The position numbers and the translations under genes were made by a program. This document shows, piece after piece, positions 17,680-26,343 of a stretch of 64,000 nt of DNA. The notes under the pieces are model-generated. The model had not been told where the DNA came from. It worked only from the letters and a program-made list of their open reading frames with translations, and searched no databases. Position 1 is the first letter of the stretch. Every line of letters begins with the position of its first letter. Origin of the DNA: Pseudomonas sp. ABC1 (GTDB taxonomy: Bacteria > Pseudomonadota > Gammaproteobacteria > Pseudomonadales > Pseudomonadaceae); assembly GCF_013395055.1 (NCBI RefSeq), contig NZ_CP058349.1:2789501-2853500 (forward strand), read 5' to 3'.

Positions 17680-18864
17680 ATGAAACAACCCCTCGCTTCT
17701 TCCCTCGATGCGATCCTCCAGCAATCCGTCGATGGCGCCAGTGGCGTACCCGGCGTCGTCGCAGCCGTGACCGATCGAGAAGGCTTGCTTTATTCGGGTG
17801 CCGCCGGGCAACGTGCGTCGGACCAGGCGCAGGCCATGACCGATGACAGTGTCTTCGCCATCTTCTCCACGACCAAGGCCATCACCGCCACGGCGGTCCT
17901 GCAACTGGTGGAGGAGGGCCGGCTCGACCTCGATGAACCCGCGCGCCGCTACGTTCCCGAGATCGGCGAACTGAAGGTGCTGGACGGCTTCGATTCCGAG
18001 GGTAATCCACGCCTGCGCGCCCCACGGCGCGACATCACCACGCGCATGCTGCTACTGCATACCGCCGGCTTCGGCTATGACTTCTTCAACGAGGACTACC
18101 GGCGCCTGGCGACCGAACACGGGCAGCCGAGCATCATAGGTTCCACGCTGGATTCGCTGCGCACACCACTGCTGTTCGAACCCGGCGAGCGCTGGGAGTA
18201 CGGCACCAACATCGACTGGGCCGGGCTGGTGGTCGAGGCCGTGACCGGCCAGCGCCTGGGCGATGTCATGCGTGCGCGTATCTTCGAGCCCCTCGGCATG
18301 CACGACAGTGCCTTCGTGATGACGCCGTCGATGGCCGAGCGGCGCGCCTGCATGCACCAGCGTGAGGCCGATGGCAGCCTGACCGCGCTGCACGACTTCG
18401 TCCTGCCACAGGCGCCGGAGGTGCACATGGGCGGGCACGGGCTGTATTCCACTGCCGGCGATTACTGTCGCTTTATCCGTATGTGGCTCAACGAAGGACA
18501 GGGCGAGCATGGCCGCGTGCTGCGTCCGGAAACCGTGCGCATGGCCGAGTGCAATGGCCTGGGCGAGCTGAAGATCAAGGCGCTGCCTGGCGCCATCCCG
18601 ACGCTCTCCAATCCGGTCGAGTTCTTCCCAGGGATGCCCAAGTCCTGGGCGCTGAGCTTCATGGTCAACGAAGAGGATGCGCCGACCGGACGTCCTGCCG
18701 GTTCCCTGGCCTGGTCCGGGCTGGCCAATCTCTATTACTGGATCGATCGCCGCAATGGCATCGGTGGCTACTGGGCCACGCAGATCCTGCCGTTCATCGA
18801 CCCGGCCTCGGTCGACGGCTACCTGGCATTCGAGACCGAGGTTTACCGCAGCCTGCGTGGCTGA
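17680..18864 (+). CDS. EstB-like esterase / class C beta-lactamase-fold serine hydrolase
   Basis: 394-residue protein of the beta-lactamase family (PF00144). The nucleophile motif is S63-T-T-K66 (FAIFSTTKAIT) and the Tyr motif is Y174-G-T-N, as in EstB-type esterases and 1,4-butanediol-diacrylate esterases. No signal peptide is seen, so a cytoplasmic esterase is more likely than a lactamase. AGGAGA at 17665 sets the start. It is followed 43 bp later by an outer-membrane transporter-like gene, and an AraC regulator faces them, which suggests a small catabolic unit for an ester. Confidence 0.85.
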   Translation: MKQPLASSLDAILQQSVDGASGVPGVVAAVTDREGLLYSGAAGQRASDQAQAMTDDSVFAIFSTTKAITATAVLQLVEEGRLDLDEPARRYVPEIGELKVLDGFDSEGNPRLRAPRRDITTRMLLLHTAGFGYDFFNEDYRRLATEHGQPSIIGSTLDSLRTPLLFEPGERWEYGTNIDWAGLVVEAVTGQRLGDVMRARIFEPLGMHDSAFVMTPSMAERRACMHQREADGSLTALHDFVLPQAPEVHMGGHGLYSTAGDYCRFIRMWLNEGQGEHGRVLRPETVRMAECNGLGELKIKALPGAIPTLSNPVEFFPGMPKSWALSFMVNEEDAPTGRPAGSLAWSGLANLYYWIDRRNGIGGYWATQILPFIDPASVDGYLAFETEVYRSLRG

Positions 18865-18907
18865 ACGGCGCTTCATACCACCACGACAATGAAAAGAAAG
18901 GTGACCC

Positions 18908-19807
18908 ATGAACTCTCAACGTTTCGTATCGCCCCGCCGTAGTGCGGCGGTTGCTGCGCTGACCCTGCTGCCTGCCCTGTGGCAAACGGCACAGGCACTG
19001 GATGTCGACGCAGGCGAGTACACGGCGGCGCTGCCGGCCGGCTCCAGCATGCTGTTGCTCTATTTACAGCACGCCGAGCGGCGCAGCGTCTATGCCGATG
19101 GCCACAAGCAGCCCCTGCGTGCGGGGCTGGATTCGGAGATCGGCATTCTGCGCGGTGCGCACTACTTCGAAGTGGGCGGCTACACCCTGAACACGCAGTT
19201 CCTGCTGCCGTTCGGGCGTATGGAGGGCCAGCGTGACCACAAGGCACTGGGCGAGGCGAGTGGCATCGGTGACCTGATCCTGGCGTCCAGCCTGTGGCTG
19301 GTCAACGATCCGGAGCGCAACCGCTACTGGGGTATCACGCCGTACCTCTATCTGCCCACGGGGCGCTATGACCGCGACGATGCGCTCAACCTGGGCGAGA
19401 ACCGCTGGAAGCTGAACCTGCAGAGCGGCTATGTCACGGGCCTGAGCGAGCGTCTGTCACTCGACCTGACAGGGGATGTCACCCTGTTCGGCAAGAACGA
19501 TGATTTCACTGGCCAGGGGCTGACACTGCGGCAGAAGCCGCTCTGGCAGGCCCAGAGCTACCTGCGCTACCAGGTGACGCCAGCGCTGTCGCTGCATGTC
19601 GGAGCGTCGCGCCTGTGGGGCGGCGAGAGCCGAGTCGAGGGGCGCGGGCAGGATGACCGTCCCGATACCAGCAAGTACCTGGTCGGTGCGTCCTACTGGT
19701 TGAGTCCGGCGGTCCAGGTACTGGCCAACTATGGCCAGGACATTGCCGTCGAGAACGGTTTCAAGGAGAACCAGCGCTTCAACCTGCGCCTGCTGTGGGC
19801 CTTCTGA
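18908..19807 (+). CDS. outer-membrane transporter of the SphA / MetA-phenol-degradation family
   Basis: 299-residue predicted beta-barrel. A signal peptide (about residues 1-33, ending WQTAQA) precedes a chain of amphipathic strands rich in Tyr, Trp and Gly (YFEVGGYTLNTQFLLPFGRMEG; YWGITPYLYLPTGRYD). The C-terminal NLRLLWAF ends in Phe, as outer-membrane proteins usually do. This family (PF13557-like) is often encoded in catabolic clusters and is thought to pass hydrophobic substrates. Here it is paired with an esterase and an AraC regulator. The substrate is unknown. Confidence 0.78.
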   Translation: MNSQRFVSPRRSAAVAALTLLPALWQTAQALDVDAGEYTAALPAGSSMLLLYLQHAERRSVYADGHKQPLRAGLDSEIGILRGAHYFEVGGYTLNTQFLLPFGRMEGQRDHKALGEASGIGDLILASSLWLVNDPERNRYWGITPYLYLPTGRYDRDDALNLGENRWKLNLQSGYVTGLSERLSLDLTGDVTLFGKNDDFTGQGLTLRQKPLWQAQSYLRYQVTPALSLHVGASRLWGGESRVEGRGQDDRPDTSKYLVGASYWLSPAVQVLANYGQDIAVENGFKENQRFNLRLLWAF

Positions 19808-19853
19808 TATCTGTCGCGTGCAGGGGGCGGCGGGTGACCGCCGCGCCCTTTCT

Positions 19854-20882
19854 CTATCCGATCCGTCTGCGCAGCGTCTCCGACGGCAGTTCGTTGAAGC
19901 GTTGGCGGTACAGGCGGGCGAATTCGCCAAGGCTCAGGTAGCCCCACTGGAACGCCACCGATGACACGCTGACACCGCTGCCGGGTTCTGCCGCCAGCAA
20001 TTGCCTGTGCACGCCTTGCAGGCGCTGTTCGCGCAGGAAGTCCCCTGGCGACTGGCCTCGGAAGCGGCGGAAGGCACTGGTCAGGGTGCGTACGCTGACG
20101 CCGACATGTTCGGCGATTTCCGTCAGGGTCGGCAACATCGCGGCGTTGTCCCGCATGAAGGCTTCCGCCGCACGCACATGGCGCGGGGCGAGGGCGTGGC
20201 GCGGGTCCTGCAGGTCGATACCGTCCTGGGCGGCGCGGGCCGCCCATTCCTGCAGCAGATGGATGCACAGGTTCTGTTCCAGGTGTGCGCCGATACGTCC
20301 CGTGGCCACGGCGCCAGGGGCTTCGGCAATGCTGCGCGCGGTGTATTCGAGCAGGCTCAGCCAGCTCGATCCCAGTCCGCCCATGCGGCATTTGTACTGC
20401 CAGAAGCGGTCATCCGGAACGAAGCCGAACCATTGCAGGGCCATGCGCTCCAGCAGCTCATGGGGAACGGTCAGGTTCAGTTGCAGGTGGTCGGGGTCGA
20501 AATCGACCCGGTAGTCGACGCGGCTGCAATCGACCATGAAGGACTCTCCGCTGCGCGTCTCTTCACGTTGAGTGCCGCGCCCCCAATGCCTGGCATGGCC
20601 GCCGATGGTCGTCAGCAGGATGGCGTTGCCGGCGTCCATCGACCAGTCGCGGATGGTCACGGGCACGCCATAGGCGAAGCGCGTCAGGGTGATGGCGCCG
20701 ATATTGGATGAGTGCATGGTCGAGCGTGGGTGTATATGCCGCCCGATGGGGCTCACCTGGTAGGGCATGTAGACCTTGTCCGACCAGTCGCGGATTTCGT
20801 CCCACTCGGTGGAAAAGGTCCGGTGATGCTGGGTGATCGGACGACCGTGGCTGTCGACCAGCAAGGCATGTTCGAGGGACAT
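19854..20882 (-). CDS. AraC-family regulator with AraC_binding_2 sensor domain
   Basis: 342 residues. The N-terminal domain (about 1-200) resembles the AraC_binding_2 ligand-sensing domain. The C-terminal two-helix-turn-helix AraC/XylS domain spans about 240-342 (LTEIAEHVGVSVRTLTSAFRRFRGQSPGDFLREQRLQ, then VAFQWGYLSLGEFARLYRQRFNELPSETL). It converges with the esterase/SphA pair and probably controls it; that is inference. The ribosome-binding site is weak. Confidence 0.88.
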   Translation of the reverse strand: MSLEHALLVDSHGRPITQHHRTFSTEWDEIRDWSDKVYMPYQVSPIGRHIHPRSTMHSSNIGAITLTRFAYGVPVTIRDWSMDAGNAILLTTIGGHARHWGRGTQREETRSGESFMVDCSRVDYRVDFDPDHLQLNLTVPHELLERMALQWFGFVPDDRFWQYKCRMGGLGSSWLSLLEYTARSIAEAPGAVATGRIGAHLEQNLCIHLLQEWAARAAQDGIDLQDPRHALAPRHVRAAEAFMRDNAAMLPTLTEIAEHVGVSVRTLTSAFRRFRGQSPGDFLREQRLQGVHRQLLAAEPGSGVSVSSVAFQWGYLSLGEFARLYRQRFNELPSETLRRRIG

Positions 20883-20972
20883 GCGGTACCTCGCGGATTC
20901 ATTGTTTTTGTTATGGCGGCGTAACGTTAGTGCAGGATCGCGGCGGATGGAAGAGTGCGTTGGTCTGGGGCG

Positions 20973-21884
20973 TCAGATGGCCTCGCGCCCAACGCCACCC
21001 TCCAGCTTGCGCCACAGCAGGCGGACCGCCGCCTTGCGGATCAGGGCGCAGCGGTGCAGGCGGATTTCCAGTGGGATCTGCCAACGCTCGCCGCCGCAGA
21101 CCAGCAGTTCGCCGCGTTGCAGTTCCGCCTGCACCGACAGGCGCGGGACCCAGGCCACGCCGAGTCCTTGCAGGGCCATGCCCTTGAGGCTGTCGGCCAT
21201 CGCCGTCTCGTAGACCGTGCTGGCGCGCAGGCTGCGCTGGCGCAGCAGCAGGTTGACCGAGCGCCCGAGGAAGGCACCGGCGCTGTAGGCCAGCAGCGGC
21301 ACCACCTGGCCGCTTTCGAGGTCGAACAGCGGCTGGCCGTTCTCGCCCGCCACGCACACCGGCAGCATGTCGGTGTTGCCCAGGTGCAGCGAGGGGAATA
21401 TCTCCGGGTCCATCTGCAAGGCGGCGTCCGGGTCGTAGTAGGCAATGATCAGGTCGCAACTGCCGTCGCGCAGGGCGTGCACCGCGTCGCCGACGTTGGT
21501 CGCCTGCAGGCGCGTATTCAACGGCAGGCCCTCACGCCGCAACTGGGCGATCCACTGCGGGAAGAAGCCGGGGGCCAGCGAGTGCGCCACCGCGATTTGC
21601 AGCACTTCGCCCTGCTGGCCTTCGAGGTTGTGCAGGTGACGCACCACGTCGCTGAGCTGGTCCACCAGGCTGCGCGCCGTGACCAGGAACAGTTGCCCGG
21701 ACTCGGTCAGCTCGATGGGCGTGCGCGAGCGGTTGACCAGCGTCAGGCCGAGGGTGTTCTCCAGGCTGCGGATGCGCCGGCTGAAGGCGGGCTGGGTGAC
21801 GAAGCGGCGCGCGGCCGCCTGGGAGAAGCTGCGTGTCGAGGCCAGGGCGACGAAGTCTTCCAGCCATTTCGTTTCGAGGTTCAT
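20973..21884 (-). CDS. LysR-family regulator, HypT/YjiE-like, beside aspA
   Basis: 303-residue LysR protein with N-terminal winged helix (TKWLEDFVALASTRSFSQAAARRFVTQPAFSRRIRSLE) closely resembling E. coli YjiE/HypT. A LysR substrate-binding domain fills the rest. AGGAGA upstream fixes the start at 21884; an in-frame ATG at 21917 has no such site. It is divergent from aspA, and the gap holds a perfect dyad (21951-21967). Control of aspA is likely from this arrangement, although HypT in E. coli responds to hypochlorite. Confidence 0.9.
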   Translation of the reverse strand: MNLETKWLEDFVALASTRSFSQAAARRFVTQPAFSRRIRSLENTLGLTLVNRSRTPIELTESGQLFLVTARSLVDQLSDVVRHLHNLEGQQGEVLQIAVAHSLAPGFFPQWIAQLRREGLPLNTRLQATNVGDAVHALRDGSCDLIIAYYDPDAALQMDPEIFPSLHLGNTDMLPVCVAGENGQPLFDLESGQVVPLLAYSAGAFLGRSVNLLLRQRSLRASTVYETAMADSLKGMALQGLGVAWVPRLSVQAELQRGELLVCGGERWQIPLEIRLHRCALIRKAAVRLLWRKLEGGVGREAI

Positions 21885-21950
21885 GGTGTCTCCTGCGACC
21901 GGTCGCGGCGCAAGCATACGTCCGCCGGGAAGGATACGTCACGTCCACAT

Positions 21951-21967
21951 CATGCCGATCCGGCATG
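21951..21967. promoter_or_regulatory. dyad in the lysR-aspA intergenic region
   Basis: CATGCCG-ATC-CGGCATG is a perfect 7-bp inverted repeat centred between the divergent genes. It is a good candidate operator for the LysR protein. Confidence 0.55.
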
Positions 21968-22062
21968 GGGCAGCGCTTTACAGCATTGGCCTGTCTCTGT
22001 CGGAAAGCCTTAGTCTATGGGCTATCGCGGCGTGTGCCGTGCTTCCATGGAATATTTCCATC

Positions 22063-23487
<1,425 letters not shown>

Positions 23488-23517
23488 CGTCGCGACACGA
23501 ACCCGCTGCTGGTGGGC

Positions 23518-23583
23518 GTAGGGTGTGCCGTGCGCACCAGGGATGGCCGTGCGGTACGTTCAGGTGCGCGTGGCGCACCCTAC
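23518..23583. repeat. full copy of the GTAGGGTGCGCC palindromic repeat between aspA and dadR
   Basis: Arms of 21 bp at 23518-23538 (GTAGGGTGTGCCGTGCGCACC) and 23563-23583 pair with three mismatches around a 24-nt centre. It sits between the convergent aspA and dadR stops, where a bidirectional terminator would be expected. Confidence 0.78.
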
Positions 23584-23616
23584 AAGAGAGGTTTGGTGTC
23601 TTCTGCCGGACGGGCT

Positions 23617-24105
23617 TCAGTCCGGCACCGGCAGTTCCAGCGACTCCTTGATCTCTTCCATGACGATATAGCTCTTGGATTCGCGCACATGGGGCAGCTT
23701 GAGCAGGATGTCGCCGAGCAGCTTGCGGTAGGAGGCCATTTCGGAAATCCGCGCCTTGACCAGGTAGTCGAAGTCGCCTGACACCAGGTGGCATTCCAGT
23801 ACATGGGGCAGCTTGAGCACGGCGCGGCGGAATTCCTCGAAGATGTCGCCGGACTTATAGGCCAGGTTGATCTCCACGAACACCAGCAGGCCGGCCTTCA
23901 AGTGCTGCGGGTTGAGGCGCGCCGAGTAGCCCATGATGATCCCTTCGCGTTCCAGGCGACGTACGCGTTCGGTGCAGGGCGTGGTGGAGAGGCCGACGCG
24001 CTCGCCCAGTTCGGTGAACGGCATGCGCCCTTCCACTTGCAACAGCCGCAGGATCTGCCGGTCGATCTTGTCCAGTTCACGCTGGGTCTGGCGGCGGGTT
24101 CGCAT
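23617..24105 (-). CDS. dadR: Lrp/AsnC-family regulator DadR
   Basis: 162 residues, the size of Pseudomonas DadR. An N-terminal HTH (LDKIDRQILRLLQVEGRMPFTELGERVGLSTTPCTERVRRLEREGII) is followed by an AsnC-type ligand-binding RAM domain ending VMEEIKESLELPVPD. AGGAGC precedes the start at 24105; the 33 extra residues possible upstream lie in the AT-rich promoter region. It is divergent from dadA. DadR is known to activate D-amino-acid dehydrogenase genes in response to alanine. Confidence 0.92.
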   Translation of the reverse strand: MRTRRQTQRELDKIDRQILRLLQVEGRMPFTELGERVGLSTTPCTERVRRLEREGIIMGYSARLNPQHLKAGLLVFVEINLAYKSGDIFEEFRRAVLKLPHVLECHLVSGDFDYLVKARISEMASYRKLLGDILLKLPHVRESKSYIVMEEIKESLELPVPD

Positions 24106-24251
24106 GGTTATATTTGCTCCTGATAAAACGTTACTGGCGTGAATTAAGCGCAAATATAGCTTTTTAAACAGGTAAATACACTGCTTGATCCTGCCTATAC
24201 TCATCGCAATCGTGCCGTTAGAGAATGTCCCGACAGGGTGAGGAGTTTGCG

Positions 24252-25553
24252 ATGCGTGTTCTGGTGCTTGGCAGTGGTGTGATCGGAACCACCAGCGCCT
24301 ATTACCTGGCCCGTGCCGGCTTCGAGGTGGTGGTGGTCGACCGCCAGCCAGCCGTGGCGATGGAGACCAGTTTCGCCAATGCCGGGCAGGTATCGCCGGG
24401 TTATGCCTCGCCCTGGGCCGCGCCGGGCGTACCGCTCAAGGCGATCAAGTGGCTGTTGCAGCGCCATGCTCCGCTGGCGATCCGCTTGACCGGCGATGTC
24501 CAGCAATACCTGTGGATGGCGCAGATGCTGCGCAACTGCACGGCGGCCCGCTATGCGGTGAACAAGGAGCGCATGGTGCGCTTGTCCGAGTACAGTCGCG
24601 ACTGCCTGGACGAGCTGCGCAGCGAGACCGGCATCGCCTACGAAGGGCGCCAGTTGGGCACCATGCAGTTGTTCCGCAGCCAGGCGCAACTGGACGGTGC
24701 CGCCAAGGATATCGCCGTGCTGGAACGCTCCGGCGTGCCCTACGAGTTGCTCGACCGTGAAGGTATCGCCCGCACCGATCCGGCGCTGGCGCGGGTCGCA
24801 CACAAGCTCAGTGGCGCCCTGCGCCTGCCCAACGATGAAACCGGCGATTGCCAACTGTTCACCACCCGCCTGGCTGAAATGGCCATCGGGCTGGGCGTGG
24901 AGTTCCGTCATGGGCAGCACATCGAGCGGCTGGAGCATGCGGGCGACCGCATCGATGGCGTGTGGATCGATGGCAAGCTGGAGCGTGCCGACCACTACGT
25001 GCTGGCGCTGGGCAGCTACAGCCCGCAGATGCTGCGTCCGCTGGGCATTCATGCGCCGATCTACCCGCTCAAGGGCTATTCGTTGACGGTGCCGATCAGC
25101 AACCCTGGCATGGCACCGACTTCGACCATCCTCGACGAGACCTACAAGGTCGCCATCACCCGTTTCGACCAGCGCATCCGCGTCGGTGGCATGGCGGAGA
25201 TCGCCGGCCTCGACCTGAGCCTCGATCCGCGTCGGCGCGCCACCCTGGAAATGGTGGTCGGCGATCTCTATCCTCATGGCGGCGACGCGGCGCAAGGCAC
25301 CTTCTGGACCGGCCTGCGCCCGGCCACGCCGGATGGCACGCCGATCATCGGCGCCACGCCTTATCGCAATCTGTTCCTCAATACCGGCCACGGCACCCTG
25401 GGCTGGACCATGTCCTGCGGCTCCGGGCGCCTGCTGGCCGATCTGCTGGCGCGCAAGAAGCCGCAGATCAGTACCGAGGGGCTCGACATTCAACGCTACG
25501 GATCACAACAGGAAGCACGCAAGCATGCCCATACAACGCCTGCACACCAATGA
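24252..25553 (+). CDS. dadA: D-amino acid dehydrogenase, small subunit DadA
   Basis: 433-residue FAD-dependent enzyme that oxidises D-amino acids, mainly D-alanine, to 2-oxo acids and ammonia at the inner membrane. The FAD-binding VLGSGVIGTTSAYYLARAGFEVVVVD starts at residue 3. Other family blocks are SFANAGQVSPGYASPWAAPGVP and the C-terminal NTGHGTLGWTMSCGSGRLLADL. GAGGAG at 24240-24245 supports the start. The promoter region shared with dadR is AT-rich and contains a -10-like TATACT at 24196-24201. The last 29 bp overlap the RidA gene. Confidence 0.95.
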   Translation: MRVLVLGSGVIGTTSAYYLARAGFEVVVVDRQPAVAMETSFANAGQVSPGYASPWAAPGVPLKAIKWLLQRHAPLAIRLTGDVQQYLWMAQMLRNCTAARYAVNKERMVRLSEYSRDCLDELRSETGIAYEGRQLGTMQLFRSQAQLDGAAKDIAVLERSGVPYELLDREGIARTDPALARVAHKLSGALRLPNDETGDCQLFTTRLAEMAIGLGVEFRHGQHIERLEHAGDRIDGVWIDGKLERADHYVLALGSYSPQMLRPLGIHAPIYPLKGYSLTVPISNPGMAPTSTILDETYKVAITRFDQRIRVGGMAEIAGLDLSLDPRRRATLEMVVGDLYPHGGDAAQGTFWTGLRPATPDGTPIIGATPYRNLFLNTGHGTLGWTMSCGSGRLLADLLARKKPQISTEGLDIQRYGSQQEARKHAHTTPAHQ

Positions 25554-25881
25554 GCGCATGAGCCAGATCGTCATCCACCAGGGTACGGTCTACCTGGCCG
25601 GACAGGTCGGTGACGACATGAGTGCCGGTATCGCGCAGCAGACGCGGGAAACCCTGGCGCATATCGAGCGGTTGCTGGGCGAGGCGGGCACCGATGTGCG
25701 GCACATCCTGTCGGTGACCATCTACCTCAAGGACATCGAGGCCGACTTCGAGGGTATGAATGCGGTCTGGGACCAGTGGCTGCCCGCAGGCGTGGCGCCG
25801 GCACGGGCCACGGTACAGGCCAAGCTGTGCGAGCCGGAAATCCTCGTCGAACTGTCCGTGGTCGCCGCCCTGCCGAGCTGA
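25525..25881 (+). CDS. RidA (YjgF/YER057c/UK114) family protein
   Basis: 118-residue RidA-family protein (MPIQRLHTNERMSQIVIHQGTVYLAGQVG, with C-terminal block PARATVQAKLCEPEILVELSVVAA). RidA proteins hydrolyse reactive enamine/imine intermediates to keto acids and ammonia. Those are the products released by amino-acid dehydrogenases, so a dadA partner makes sense. It starts 29 bp inside dadA in another frame with AGGAAG upstream, indicating translational coupling. The usual third gene, alanine racemase dadX, does not follow. Confidence 0.9.
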   Translation: MPIQRLHTNERMSQIVIHQGTVYLAGQVGDDMSAGIAQQTRETLAHIERLLGEAGTDVRHILSVTIYLKDIEADFEGMNAVWDQWLPAGVAPARATVQAKLCEPEILVELSVVAALPS

Positions 25882-25888
25882 CCCACTA

Positions 25889-26215
25889 TCACTGGAAGCG
25901 CTGGTGGCCGAGCCAGCGTCGTTCGCGGCAGGCATTGTCGAAATGCCGGTGGGGCGGTTGTATCGGCGCCGCATCGGCATGCTGCAGCACCTCATAGGTG
26001 ATCCAGCATTCGCCGCAAGCGTTATCGTCGGGCCATTCGTCCTGCTCGACGGTACGGCGGATCACGGCACCATCGGCGAAGTGGTAGGTGATTGCCGCGC
26101 TCAGCGTCAGGCAATCGTCGTCCTGCCAGCTCGAACGAACTTCATGGCTCTCGGTGATGCTGCACGGGCTGGCCTGCCCGTGGATGGCGCAGGCGTACAG
26201 GAAGAGCGTATCCAT
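25889..26215 (-). CDS. small hypothetical protein downstream of polB
   Basis: 108 residues, unrecognised. It has several Cys and His residues (ACAIHGQASPC; DNACGECW; HRHFDNACRERRW) that could bind a metal or form disulfides. GGAG is properly spaced before the ATG. It lies on the polB strand, 128 bp after polB, and converges with the RidA gene only 7 bp away. It has no obvious signal peptide. Confidence 0.65.
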   Translation of the reverse strand: MDTLFLYACAIHGQASPCSITESHEVRSSWQDDDCLTLSAAITYHFADGAVIRRTVEQDEWPDDNACGECWITYEVLQHADAAPIQPPHRHFDNACRERRWLGHQRFQ

Positions 26216-26315
26216 GAGGACTCCGCTGTCGGTTCGAGCCTCGGATTCTAGGTAATGCCTGGCGCTCGCTGTATCGGCTGGAAGTCGCAGTCACCCCGAC
26301 CCTTCGGGTTCCGCC

Positions 26316-26336
26316 GTAGGGTGCGCCGTGCATGCC
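26316..26336. repeat. half-copy of the GTAGGGTGCGCC repeat at the polB 3' end
   Basis: GTAGGGTGCGCCGTGCATGCC matches the left arm at 4874-4894 for most of its length and ends 7 bp before the polB stop codon. Confidence 0.65.
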
Positions 26337-26343
26337 GACACGC

